15,331 nucleotides of DNA from Myxococcota bacterium (GCA_022710245.1 JAKLHH010000049.1:1-15331), one strand, 5' to 3'; positions 1-6,487 are shown, counted from the stretch's first letter. A program made the numbers and translations. The notes: generated from the sequence alone by a model not told the origin.

Positions 1-458
1 ACGGTGCGGCGCTGCAGCGCCGAGATCTCGCCGACCAGGACGCCGTGGCGGTCGACGATGCGAGTGACGAGCGGAGGCCGGTAGTCGTGGAGGTTCCGGC
101 GCGGGAGCTGGGTCTTCTTGTCGTAGTAGAAGAAGACGCCGGCGATACCCGCCACCCCCAGCGCGAGGAGGATGGTGCCGAGGACGAGCAGCCAGAGGAT
201 GACGCGCAGCCAGACGGGTCGGCGCTTCTTCGGGGCGCGGTCCTTGCCGTCACGCCCCTTGTCGTCACGCCCCTTGCCGGCGCGGTCCTTGCCGGCGCGG
301 TCCTTGCCGGCGCGGTCCTTGCCGTCACGCCCCTTGCCGGCGCGGTCCTTGCCGGCGCGGTCCCGGCTGACGAGCTCGCGCTCCTTCGGCCCACGGGCCT
401 CGGCCGTCCGCTGCTGCTCTCTGCCTCGCCCTCGAGGCTGTTCGCCGGCGCCGCGCAT
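1..458 (-). CDS. Penicillin-binding protein 1A-type (class A PBP), N-terminal part, cut by window edge
   Basis: Partial gene; 152 residues are visible before the left edge. Class A PBPs are inner-membrane enzymes that polymerise glycan strands and cross-link peptidoglycan. Visible here: a charged cytoplasmic tail of about 82 residues, one transmembrane helix (about residues 82-112, ending FFYYDKK), then PPLVTRIVDRHGVLVGEI, the linker with the 'R-I-x-D-R-x-G' pattern that precedes the glycosyltransferase domain in PBP1A/MrcA proteins. Neither catalytic domain lies in the window. The ATG at 458-456 is chosen because an in-frame TAG lies four codons upstream (473-471); there is no clear Shine-Dalgarno. 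Odd feature: residues 33-77 are nine tandem pentapeptides of DRAGK/GRDGK type, giving an unusually long, charge-balanced cytoplasmic tail. Family call is good; the 1A versus 1B/1C distinction is inferred from the linker only. Confidence 0.72.
   Translation of the reverse strand, partial: MRGAGEQPRGRGREQQRTAEARGPKERELVSRDRAGKDRAGKGRDGKDRAGKDRAGKDRAGKGRDDKGRDGKDRAPKKRRPVWLRVILWLLVLGTILLALGVAGIAGVFFYYDKKTQLPRRNLHDYRPPLVTRIVDRHGVLVGEISALQRRT
228..362 (-). repeat. Nine-copy 15-bp coding minisatellite (DRAGK/GRDGK pentapeptides) in the PBP gene
   Basis: Nine consecutive 15-bp units encode, in order, DRAGK, DRAGK, GRDGK, DRAGK, DRAGK, DRAGK, GRDDK, GRDGK and DRAPK. On the plus strand the units read as TCCTTGCCGGCGCGG or the variant CCCTTGCCGTCACGC. 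The array is in frame, so gain or loss of a unit would change only the length of the cytoplasmic tail. Near-identity of units at DNA level suggests recent expansion by slippage or recombination. Confidence 0.9.
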
Positions 459-483
459 CGGGTTCGCAGTCTAGTACGGCGAA

Positions 484-502
484 GGAGGGGTCGCAACCCT
501 CC
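484..502 (-). terminator. Weak GC hairpin between vapC and the PBP gene
   Basis: GGAGGG and CCCTCC arms (484-489 and 497-502) flank a 7-nt centre, giving a 6-bp stem downstream of the vapC stop. No T-run follows on the minus strand, so it is at best a weak or factor-assisted terminator, or simply a chance hairpin in the 83-bp gap between the two genes. Confidence 0.25.
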
Positions 503-541
503 CTCCCGTCGGAATTCGCCGTGATTTCCGGTCGATCCTTC

Positions 542-940
542 TCAGGGGTGGAGCAGCGAGGTGCCGGCGCGCGTGATCCGCTGGAAGTGTTCGTCGTAGG
601 TGAGCACCGTCGCGCCCTCGCAGATCGCGCTGGCCGCTATCCAGATGTCGTTCGTCGGCACCGGCGTCCCGGCCCTGCGCAGCTCGACGACCAGCTCAGC
701 GTAGGTCGACGCGACCTGCTCGTCGATGTGGATCACCTCGACCGGGTCGCTGGCGAGGAACGCGGCGAGCGCTCGCTCGTTCTTCTCTAGCGCCTTGCCG
801 AGCCGGAACCCGACTCGCAGCTCGCCGAGGACGATCACCGGCAGCAGCACCTCCGTCGCCCCGGTGACCGCCGCGACGCACGGCGGGTGACCGCGCATGA
901 AGTGGCTGTAGGCCGACGTGTCGAGACAGAGGCGCGTCAT
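542..940 (-). CDS. vapC: VapC-family PIN-domain ribonuclease toxin
   Basis: 132 residues, the usual size for a VapC. The PIN fold is a Mg2+-dependent RNase; VapC toxins cleave tRNA or rRNA when the antitoxin is lost. The acidic active-site set is complete: D7 in LDTSAYS, E40 in LGELRVG, D98 in NDIWIAA and D116 in TYDEHF. The ATG at 940-938 overlaps the antitoxin stop (ATGA), the typical coupled arrangement, which fixes this start rather than an upstream one. The gene follows the antitoxin in one transcript and reads toward the PBP gene 83 bp away. All four acidic residues are present, so the toxin looks intact and probably active. The RNA target cannot be read from the sequence. Confidence 0.88.
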   Translation of the reverse strand: MTRLCLDTSAYSHFMRGHPPCVAAVTGATEVLLPVIVLGELRVGFRLGKALEKNERALAAFLASDPVEVIHIDEQVASTYAELVVELRRAGTPVPTNDIWIAASAICEGATVLTYDEHFQRITRAGTSLLHP

Positions 941-1191
941 CGCCAGAGCTCGTCGTCCACAGCCTCGAGGAACTGCGTGTTGCGCTCGAACTCGGCGTGC
1001 TCCGCCTCGCTCCAAGTGCCGGCGAAGCGCCCCAGCCCGTTATCCGGTGGGCCGCCGCCGCGCTCGAGGCCGAGCGCCCGCCGCAGCAGGTCCTTCATGG
1101 TCTGGTTGAGAGACTGCCCGCGTCGCTTCTTCTCGTGCTCCAGGGCGCGCGCCAGGTCCGCGGGGATATCTCGGATGGTCAGGTGCTTCAT
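937..1191 (-). CDS. vapB: VapB-type ribbon-helix-helix antitoxin (FitA-like)
   Basis: 84 residues. The N-terminus MKHLTIRDIPADLARALE followed by RGQSLNQTMKDLLRRAL is the ribbon-helix-helix DNA-binding pattern of FitA/VapB antitoxins: a short beta strand (HLTIRDI) and two helices. The C-terminus, FAGTWSEAEHAEF and then DDELWR, resembles the toxin-wrapping tail of PIN-associated antitoxins. The ATG at 1191 is chosen over an in-frame ATG ten codons upstream because a GGAGG lies six bases before it (plus strand 1198-1202). Its stop overlaps vapC by four bases. Antitoxins of this type usually repress their own operon together with the toxin, and an operator-like palindrome is visible just upstream (1216-1246). 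Function inferred from fold and context. Confidence 0.86.
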   Translation of the reverse strand: MKHLTIRDIPADLARALEHEKKRRGQSLNQTMKDLLRRALGLERGGGPPDNGLGRFAGTWSEAEHAEFERNTQFLEAVDDELWR

Positions 1192-1202
1192 CTCACGCCT
1201 CC

Positions 1203-1250
1203 GTGCATCCACGCAGTGCATTCATAGAATACATTATAGTGCATTCAGTT
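1203..1250 (-). promoter_or_regulatory. vapBC promoter/operator: 20-bp palindrome, repeated GTGCATTC and a perfect -10
   Basis: Positions 1227-1246 form an imperfect palindrome (16 of 20 positions symmetric) of the form GAAT(N12)ATTC. The element GTGCATTC occurs at 1216-1223 and again at 1239-1246, 23 bp apart, about two helical turns; a shorter GTGCAT is at 1203. On the minus strand the palindrome contains a perfect TATAAT (1238-1233), giving a predicted leader of about 35 nt before vapB. I see no good -35 for it. The patch is AT-rich compared with its surroundings. A binding site for the VapBC complex over the -10 is the natural reading. Confidence 0.6.
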
Positions 1251-1268
1251 GCCCGAGACCAGGGGCGC

Positions 1269-2003
1269 TCAGCGGCGCAGGTGCTCGAGGAGCAGCGCCG
1301 GCGCGTGCGGCGTGGAGAGCCCGTAATAGCCCGCGCGCAGGCGGTCCAGCGCCTCGCCGGTCAGCTCCCGGCGGCCGCCGAGCTGGGCGCGCCGCGCCTG
1401 GGTGACCTGCGCGAGGCTGATCGCTGCGGAGACCGAGAGGTTGAGGCTCTCGCTGAAGCCCTGCATCGGGATGCTGAAGTGCTGCGGGCAGAGCTCCAGC
1501 GCGCGCGGGCTCAGCCCCGCGTGCTCGTTGCCGAAGACGAGCGCGAGCGGACCGGGCTCGTCGAGGGGCAGGCCGCGAACCGGCGAGCGGTGGCCGCGCG
1601 GCGCCGCGTCGCGGGGCGGCGGCACCGCGGCCCAGAGCGCGAACCCGCAGTCGCGCAGGTGACCGAGGCAGTCGTCGACGCTGCGGTAGAGGTGGACGTT
1701 GAGCCACTTGTGCGCGCTCTGGCTCACCTTGCGCGAGAAGAAGAACGGCTCGGCCCCCTCGACGACGTGGACGTTGAGGAGCCCGAAGCCCTCACAGCTC
1801 CGCAGCACCGCCGCGCCGTTGTGGGGGTCGTAGAGGTTCTCGAGGACCAGCGTCACGCTGAGCAGCCGGCCTGCCAGCACGCGCTCGATGTGGCGCTTGC
1901 GCACGTCGGAGAGGAAGGGCGCCAGCACGCGGGCCACCTCGGCGGGGGCCAGGCGCGGGTCGGGCGGCGTCGGGGGCAGGGCAGGGTGGAGGAGGAGCGG
2001 CAC
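1269..2003 (-). CDS. trmH: SpoU/TrmH-family RNA 2'-O-methyltransferase, probably tRNA (guanosine-18-2'-O)-methyltransferase
   Basis: 244 residues. SPOUT enzymes of this family use S-adenosylmethionine to methylate a ribose 2'-OH; TrmH acts on G18 in the tRNA D-loop. All three family motifs are present: motif 1 ENLYDPHNGAAVLRSCEGFG (residues 55-74, with R68 at the catalytic arginine position), motif 2 LVFGNEHAGLS (154-164) and motif 3 IPMQGFSESLNLSVSAAI (177-194), which together make the knotted SAM site. The lack of an N-terminal L30-like domain and the helical C-terminal extension favour TrmH over TrmL or RlmB. The start is GTG at 2003-2001; the frame has a stop nine codons upstream and no ATG between. 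It begins 16 bp after the aldolase stop, so the two are probably cotranscribed. No clear Shine-Dalgarno; the intervening bases are a tandem duplication. Confidence 0.85.
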   Translation of the reverse strand: MPLLLHPALPPTPPDPRLAPAEVARVLAPFLSDVRKRHIERVLAGRLLSVTLVLENLYDPHNGAAVLRSCEGFGLLNVHVVEGAEPFFFSRKVSQSAHKWLNVHLYRSVDDCLGHLRDCGFALWAAVPPPRDAAPRGHRSPVRGLPLDEPGPLALVFGNEHAGLSPRALELCPQHFSIPMQGFSESLNLSVSAAISLAQVTQARRAQLGGRRELTGEALDRLRAGYYGLSTPHAPALLLEHLRR

Positions 2004-2030
2004 GGTCAGGACTTCACGGTCAGGACTTCA
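2001..2030. repeat. 14-bp tandem duplication spanning the aldolase stop and the trmH start
   Basis: CACGGTCAGGACTT is repeated exactly at 2001-2014 and 2015-2028, with two further matching bases. On the minus strand one copy supplies the aldolase TGA and the end of the other supplies the trmH GTG, so the duplication sets the spacing between the two genes. Confidence 0.9.
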
Positions 2031-2805
2031 GGTAGCGGCCCACCGCCTCCTCGATCTGGCCCTGCAGCCCCTCGCGATCGGGGGCCGCCGCGCGCCCGTT
2101 CGGGCAGGCGTTGCACTCGTCGCAGCCGCGCGGGATGGTCGCCCAGCCGTAGCGCTTCGCCACCTCGCGGAGCTTCTCCACCTGCCGCTCCGGCAGCGGG
2201 CTCACCTCGCCGAGGCAGCGCGCCGCGTGGGTGATGCGGGCGGTGTGCTCGACGCTCTCCAGGCGGTTGTAGGCGACCGTGAGGCTGCGCCCGAGCGTCA
2301 GCGAGCCGTGGCGATCGAGGAGCACCGCGTCGGCGCGGAGCACCAGCTCGCGCAGCGCGGCCGGGACCTCCTCGGTGCCGGGCGTGCTGTAGGGCGCGGT
2401 GAGGATGAGCCCGAGCGAGAGGCACGACTCGGGCAGGATGCAGTTCGCCAGCGAGACCCCGGCCATCGCCAGCGCCACCGCGTGCACCGGGTGCGCGTGG
2501 ACGACGGCGTGCACGTCGTCGCGCAGCTGGTAGCAGAGGAGGTGCATCAGGATCTCGCTCGAGGGGCGGCGGCCGCCCGCGAGGGGCTTGCCCTCGCGAT
2601 CGGTCACCACCAGGTCCTCCTCGAGGAGGTCGCCCTTGTGGACGCCGCTCGGCGTGATCAGCAGGCGGTCCTCGGAGAGGCGCACGCTGACGTTGCCGTC
2701 GGTGCCGGCGATGAAGCCGCGCTCGTACATGCGGCGGCAGACCCGCACGATCTGGCGGCGACCCTCGGCCTCCTCGTCGGCGCGGCGCTGGGCAGGGCTC
2801 GGCAT
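2020..2805 (-). CDS. Class II aldolase/adducin-family protein with C-terminal CxxCxxC
   Basis: 261 residues. The family covers zinc-dependent L-fuculose-phosphate and related aldolases, ribulose-5-phosphate 4-epimerase and MtnB dehydratase. Visible: GTDGNVSVR (residues 34-42) and ITPSG (50-54), the phosphate-binding loops; RPSSEILMH with the catalytic-type E84; HAHPVHA with zinc ligands H103 and H105; and DRHG with H166 as third ligand. The active site is therefore complete. The C-terminus carries C228, C231 and C234 (CDECNAC), not part of the core fold and absent from Escherichia coli FucA; it could bind metal or form disulfides. Start ATG at 2805; Shine-Dalgarno weak. It precedes trmH by 16 bp. 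Substrate cannot be assigned: no kinase, isomerase or sugar-transport gene is adjacent. Confidence 0.82.
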   Translation of the reverse strand: MPSPAQRRADEEAEGRRQIVRVCRRMYERGFIAGTDGNVSVRLSEDRLLITPSGVHKGDLLEEDLVVTDREGKPLAGGRRPSSEILMHLLCYQLRDDVHAVVHAHPVHAVALAMAGVSLANCILPESCLSLGLILTAPYSTPGTEEVPAALRELVLRADAVLLDRHGSLTLGRSLTVAYNRLESVEHTARITHAARCLGEVSPLPERQVEKLREVAKRYGWATIPRGCDECNACPNGRAAAPDREGLQGQIEEAVGRYLKS

Positions 2806-2876
2806 GGCGGGACTCTAAACCCGGAGCGCAGCCGAGTCGAGCCCGAGCCGTCGAGCCCCCGCCCTCCACGGGGAGG

Positions 2877-3329
2877 TCACTTCGGGCAGGTCCCCCCCGG
2901 CACCTCCGTGAACCCCTCGGCGATGCAGCTATCGCAGAAGCGCAGGCAGCGGCCGGTCTGGTCCGTCGCCGCTGTGCTGAAGAAGCGGGACAGGGGACAG
3001 CTGCAGCAATAGAAGCCGTCGGCCTGCGCCTGGCAACCCGCCAGCGTCGGGCGAGGCGGAGACCAGCCGGCACACCGGACATCTCCCGCGGGGCTGCACT
3101 CGCTATAGGTGTCGAGAAAGCAACTGTTGCAGAAGGTCGCGCACTCGCCGACCTCGCGACACCCGACCACCGGGTCCAGCCCGCTGCACTCGCCACACCG
3201 CCAGCACGCGTGTGGGGTGTCGTAGCTGCACATCCGGTCGAGAGATGGCAAGTCACCATCACAAGCCGCGCACACGGAAGCGCAGATCGCGACGATCGCG
3301 AGCAGCGGTCCCTTCTGGTTGCTGGTCAC
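2877..3329 (-). CDS. Small cysteine-rich exported protein, candidate lipoprotein
   Basis: 150 residues, function not recognised. From the GTG at 3329 the protein starts with a short polar region and a hydrophobic stretch GPLLAIVAICASVCAAC, a plausible lipoprotein signal ending at C23 (the lipobox is imperfect, with Cys at -3). After C23 there are 18 cysteines in 127 residues, several as CxxC. Two related modules are visible: C63-x3-C67-x2-C70 followed by cysteines at 78 and 86, and C128-x3-C132-x2-C135 followed by C148. Such a pattern suggests a disulfide-stabilised envelope protein or, less likely, metal binding. The start is uncertain because the frame is open far upstream on this GC-rich strand and no strong Shine-Dalgarno is seen; the signal-like segment decides it. 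It is divergent from prfC and 71 bp upstream of the aldolase gene. Confidence 0.6.
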   Translation of the reverse strand: MTSNQKGPLLAIVAICASVCAACDGDLPSLDRMCSYDTPHACWRCGECSGLDPVVGCREVGECATFCNSCFLDTYSECSPAGDVRCAGWSPPRPTLAGCQAQADGFYCCSCPLSRFFSTAATDQTGRCLRFCDSCIAEGFTEVPGGTCPK

Positions 3330-3360
3330 GGCTGCACCACGGTTCCGTCGCGGTGTTTCC

Positions 3361-3411
3361 AGGTTACCGGGCCGCGTGGGACTTGTCACCACCCGCGCGA
3401 TCTCGTATTGA
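3361..3411. promoter_or_regulatory. Overlapping divergent sigma70-like promoters sharing a TTGTCAC core
   Basis: Plus strand: TTGTCA (3383-3388), 17-bp spacer, TATTGA (3406-3411). Minus strand: GTGACA (3389-3384), 17-bp spacer, TAACCT (3366-3361). The two -35 hexamers occupy almost the same bases, so polymerase bound for prfC and for the cysteine-rich gene would exclude each other. The -10 matches are only three of six each. If the plus promoter is real, its -10 reaches base 3411 and prfC would have to start at the GTG at 3438. Confidence 0.35.
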
Positions 3412-5072
3412 TGGTGCCGCAGCAGGTTGGCACCTCCGTGACTGAGCCAGTATCCGAACACATCAGCCGAATCAGCGAAGAGATCGCCAGGCGACGTACC
3501 TTCGCGATCATCTCCCACCCCGACGCGGGCAAGACGACGCTGACGGAGAAGCTGCTCCTCTACGGGGGCGCGATCCACCTCGCCGGGTCCGTCAAGCAGC
3601 GGCGCAACAGCAGCCGCCAGACGACGAGCGACTGGATGGAGCTCGAGCGCCAGCGCGGGATCTCGATCTCGACGAGCGTGCTGCAGTTCGAGTACGCGGG
3701 CCGGCGCCTGAACCTCCTCGACACGCCCGGCCACAACGACTTCTCGGAGGACACCTACCGGACGCTCGCGGCGGCCGACTGCGCGGTCATGCTGATCGAC
3801 AGCGTCAAGGGCGTCGAGCCGCAGACGATCAAGCTGTTCCGGGTCTGCCGCCTGCGCGGGATCCCGATCGTCACGGTGATCAACAAGATGGACCGTGACG
3901 GCCGCGAGCCGCTGGAGCTGCTCGACGAGATCGAGCGCGTCCTCGAGATCCCCTGCTGTCCGCGCAGCTGGCCGGTCGGCGCCGGCTCGACGCTGCAGGG
4001 GGTCTACGACCGCGCGGCGCGCCAGATGCTCCGCTTCGAGCGCTCCGAGGGTGGCTCGCGGCCGGTGCCGATGCAGGTCGACGACGTCCGCGGGTCCGCG
4101 CTCCGCCACGCGCTCGGCGAGAGCGCGCACGCCCGCCTCCTCGAGGAGCTGGAGCTGCTCGACGGGGCGAGCTGCCAGTGGGACCAGGAGCGGTTCCTGG
4201 CCGGGCAGCTGACGCCGGTCTTCTTCGCCAGCGCGATGACGAACTTCGGCGTCGAGCCGTTCCTGCAGGCCTTCGTCGAGCTGGCGCCGTCGCCTCGCCC
4301 GCGGCGGACCAGCACCGGCCTGCTGCCGCCCGACGCGCCGGCCTTCACCGCGTTCGTCTTCAAGATCCAGGCGAACATGGACCCGCGCCACCGGGACCGC
4401 ATCGCCTTCGCCAGGGTCTGCTCGGGCACCTACCGACGGGACATGGACATCACGCACGCGCGGACCGGCAAGACCATCGCGCTGACGAAGTCGTTCCAGT
4501 TCCTCGCCCAGCAGCGGATCCAGGTCGAGCAGGCCTTCTCGGGTGACGTGATCGGGCTCTGGGACCCGGGCGTCCTGCGCATCGGTGACAGCCTCTGCGA
4601 GGGGCCGGTGCTGGAGTTCGAGGGCATCCCGCGCTTCTCGCCGGAGCACTTCGTGCGGGTGCGCGAGGCCGACCCGATGAAGCGCAAGCAGCTGAGGACG
4701 GGGCTCGAGCAGCTCTCGGAGGAGGGCGCGGTGCAGCTCTTCTTCGATCGCCGCCGGCTGGAGCGCGACCCCGTGCTCGGGGCCGTCGGCGTCCTGCAGT
4801 TCGAGGTCACCCAGTACCGCCTCAAGGCCGAGTACGGCGCCACGGTGGCGTTCGAGGCGCTGCCGTACCAGCACGCCCGCTGGATCGAGGGGGAGATCGA
4901 GCTGGACCGCTTCGACCGGCCGGGCTACAGCACCTGCGTGCTCGACGTCGAGGGGCGTCCGCTGGTGCTCTTCGAGACCGAGTGGGCGCTGCGGCGCGCC
5001 ATGGAGGAGCACCCGAAGGTGACCTTCGTCGCCGCGGTCCAGCCGGGTCGCTCCTCGCGCGGCGCGGCCTGA
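3411..5072 (+). CDS. prfC: Peptide chain release factor 3 (RF3)
   Basis: 553 residues from the ATG at 3411; Escherichia coli RF3 has 529. RF3 is a cytoplasmic translational GTPase that removes RF1/RF2 from the ribosome after termination. G motifs: P-loop SHPDAGKTT (35-43), switch II DTPGH (104-108) followed by NDFSEDTYRTL, and NKMD (158-161). RF3-specific stretches are SDWMELERQRGISI (73-86), FKIQANMDPRHRDRIAFARV, and KRKQLRTGLEQLSEEGAVQLF with VGVLQFEV near the C-terminus. The absence of the EF-G domain IV/V layout excludes EF-G. Start is ambiguous: GTG at 3438 gives VTEPVSEHIS, closer to known N-termini and compatible with the promoter candidate, with AGG 11 bases upstream; the ATG has no Shine-Dalgarno. 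The gene looks complete and stands alone, with the aldose epimerase gene 77 bp downstream. Confidence 0.95.
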   Translation: MVPQQVGTSVTEPVSEHISRISEEIARRRTFAIISHPDAGKTTLTEKLLLYGGAIHLAGSVKQRRNSSRQTTSDWMELERQRGISISTSVLQFEYAGRRLNLLDTPGHNDFSEDTYRTLAAADCAVMLIDSVKGVEPQTIKLFRVCRLRGIPIVTVINKMDRDGREPLELLDEIERVLEIPCCPRSWPVGAGSTLQGVYDRAARQMLRFERSEGGSRPVPMQVDDVRGSALRHALGESAHARLLEELELLDGASCQWDQERFLAGQLTPVFFASAMTNFGVEPFLQAFVELAPSPRPRRTSTGLLPPDAPAFTAFVFKIQANMDPRHRDRIAFARVCSGTYRRDMDITHARTGKTIALTKSFQFLAQQRIQVEQAFSGDVIGLWDPGVLRIGDSLCEGPVLEFEGIPRFSPEHFVRVREADPMKRKQLRTGLEQLSEEGAVQLFFDRRRLERDPVLGAVGVLQFEVTQYRLKAEYGATVAFEALPYQHARWIEGEIELDRFDRPGYSTCVLDVEGRPLVLFETEWALRRAMEEHPKVTFVAAVQPGRSSRGAA

Positions 5073-5090
5073 CAGCCAGTCGGCGCGCGC

Positions 5091-5120
5091 TTGACCCCGC
5101 GGCCCTCGCTCCCCTACGGT
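5091..5120 (+). promoter_or_regulatory. Putative sigma70-like promoter of the aldose epimerase gene
   Basis: TTGACC at 5091-5096 (five of six), 18-bp spacer, TACGGT at 5115-5120 (three of six, keeping the conserved first, second and last bases). It lies in the gap after prfC and predicts a leader of roughly 20-25 nt before the ATG at 5150, with GAGGA as ribosome site. Confidence 0.45.
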
Positions 5121-5149
5121 ACGGCCACCGCCTGCTCACGAGGACCCCG

Positions 5150-6295
5150 ATGATGACGAGACCCGCACTGCTGCTGTCGCTCGCTCTCCTCGCCGGCTGC
5201 CATGCCCCGGCGGGCACCACCGGCCCCGGCCACGCGCGCGCCCGCGTGGAGCAGACGCCCTTCGGCCGCCTGCCCGACGGCGCGGAGGTGACGCTCTTCA
5301 CGCTGACCAACGCCCGCGGGATGGTCGCCAGGGTGATGAGCTACGGCGCGCTCCTCACCGAGCTCCGCGTCCCGGATCGTGAGGGCCACCTCGCCGATGT
5401 CGTGCTGGGCTTCGACAGCCTCGAGGGCTACCTGAAGGGGCACCCGTACTTCGGCGCCACCGTCGGGCGCGTCGCGAACCGCATCGCGGGCGGGCGCTTC
5501 ACCCTCGACGGCAAGACCTACACGCTGGCGAAGAACAACGGCCCGAACCACCTGCACGGCGGGCTCAAGGGCTTCGACAAGAAGGTGTGGCAGGCACGGG
5601 CCGCGGCGAGCGGCGCGGCGGTGACCTTCAGCCTGGTCAGCCCCGACGGGGACGAGGGCTACCCGGGCACGCTGACGGCCTCGGTCACCTACACGCTGAC
5701 CGACGACAGCGAGCTGCGTCTCGACTACGCCGCGACGACGGACAAGGCGACGCCGGTCAACCTGACCCACCACAGCTACTTCAACCTCGCCGGCGCGGGC
5801 GTCGGCGACGTGCTCGGGCAGGTCCTCACCCTCGAGGCGGACCGCTACACGCCCGTCGACGCCACGCTGATCCCGACCGGCGAGCTGGCGCTCGTGCAGG
5901 GGACGCCGATGGACTTCACGCGACCGACCCCGATCGGCAGCCGCTTCGCGCAGCTGACGGGCACGCCGCGCGGCTACGACCACAACTACGTGCTCCGCAG
6001 CGGCGGCAAGCAGCTCGCGCTCGCGGCCCGCGTCTCCGAGCCCAAGAGCGGCCGCGAGCTCGAGGTGTGGACCACCGAGCCGGGCCTGCAGCTCTACACC
6101 GGCAACTTCCTCGACGGCACGCTCACGGGGAAGGGCGGCGCGCGCTACGGGATCCACTCCGCCTTCTGCCTCGAGGCGCAGCACTTCCCGGACTCGGTGA
6201 ACCACGCGAGCTTCCCCTCGACGATCTTGCGGCCGGGCCAGCGCCTCGCGCAGACCACGACCCACCGCTTCAGGCCGCTGGTCGACGCGCGCTGA
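5150..6295 (+). CDS. galM: Aldose 1-epimerase (mutarotase), predicted lipoprotein
   Basis: 381 residues. GalM interconverts the alpha and beta anomers of glucose and galactose. The full catalytic set is recognisable: H136 in NHLHGG, H208 in LTHHSYFNL, D277 in RGYDHNY and E342 (the general base) in FCLEAQHFPDSVN. R107 in GRVANRI and the YGALLTELRVPD strand also fit the family. Unlike cytoplasmic GalM, it begins MMTRPALLLSLALLAGC: a signal with lipobox LAGC, lipidated Cys at residue 17 and an Ala/Gly-rich linker, so it should act in the periplasm or on the outer membrane. Start at 5150 (or the adjacent ATG at 5153), supported by GAGGA seven bases upstream. It is monocistronic as far as seen. 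The envelope location, with a lipoprotein glucoamylase 2.5 kb downstream, suggests a role in extracellular glucan use. Confidence 0.93.
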   Translation: MMTRPALLLSLALLAGCHAPAGTTGPGHARARVEQTPFGRLPDGAEVTLFTLTNARGMVARVMSYGALLTELRVPDREGHLADVVLGFDSLEGYLKGHPYFGATVGRVANRIAGGRFTLDGKTYTLAKNNGPNHLHGGLKGFDKKVWQARAAASGAAVTFSLVSPDGDEGYPGTLTASVTYTLTDDSELRLDYAATTDKATPVNLTHHSYFNLAGAGVGDVLGQVLTLEADRYTPVDATLIPTGELALVQGTPMDFTRPTPIGSRFAQLTGTPRGYDHNYVLRSGGKQLALAARVSEPKSGRELEVWTTEPGLQLYTGNFLDGTLTGKGGARYGIHSAFCLEAQHFPDSVNHASFPSTILRPGQRLAQTTTHRFRPLVDAR

Positions 6296-6325
6296 CCTCG
6301 GGCCGGGTGGCGCCAGCGGGCGTGG

Positions 6326-6487
6326 CTATGGCTTCCAGCCGCAGCCGATCTTCCAGATGAACGCGCTCGACCCCGGCGCGGTGAGCGGCGTGCCGTCGAA
6401 GCCCGTGATCGCGCCCGCCCCGACGATGCCGGCCACGTAGACGTTGCCGAGGCCATCGACGGCCATCGCGCCGGGCCGGTTCACAGA
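6326..6487 (-). pseudogene. C-terminal stump of an SBBP-type beta-propeller protein
   Basis: About 54 codons in the minus frame ending at TAG 6328-6326. The reading NRPGAMAVDGLGNVYVAG followed about 20 residues later by SSAFIWKI fits the SBBP repeat (AVDxxGNVYVxG ... DAFVxKL), normally repeated many times in secreted beta-propeller proteins of Myxococcota. Only this last blade and a short tail GCGWKP remain. The similarity stops near 6487, where the VgrG-like fragment begins on the other strand. No start codon or upstream blades exist, so it is a remnant. The in-frame ORF continues to 6700 but that part is antisense to the VgrG stump. Confidence 0.6.

Noticed and set aside
228..362. CRISPR-like regular repeats
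   Set aside because: Units are contiguous 15-bp in-frame repeats without unique spacers.
45..524. Plus-strand open frames with GAVLAGAVLAG or PARSLPARSLP repeats
   Set aside because: They are shadows of the minus-strand pentapeptide array in the PBP gene, which has a membrane helix and a recognisable PBP linker.
1250..1262. A -35 box for the vapBC promoter
   Set aside because: Hexamers 16-18 bp upstream of the TATAAT (GGTCTC, TGGTCT, CTGGTC) do not resemble TTGACA, and no extended -10 is present.
2863..2876. CCTCC-ACGG-GGAGG hairpin as terminator of the cysteine-rich gene
   Set aside because: Five-base stem without a T-run; expected by chance in such GC-rich DNA.
2877..5012. 711-codon open frame antisense to prfC
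   Set aside because: Only its last 150 codons read as a natural protein. The rest is the mirror of prfC, with the Arg/Ala/Leu/Val/His-rich composition expected of an antisense frame in GC-rich DNA.
5114..6265. 383-codon minus-strand frame opposite galM
   Set aside because: Antisense shadow; galM has all catalytic residues and a promoter and ribosome site.
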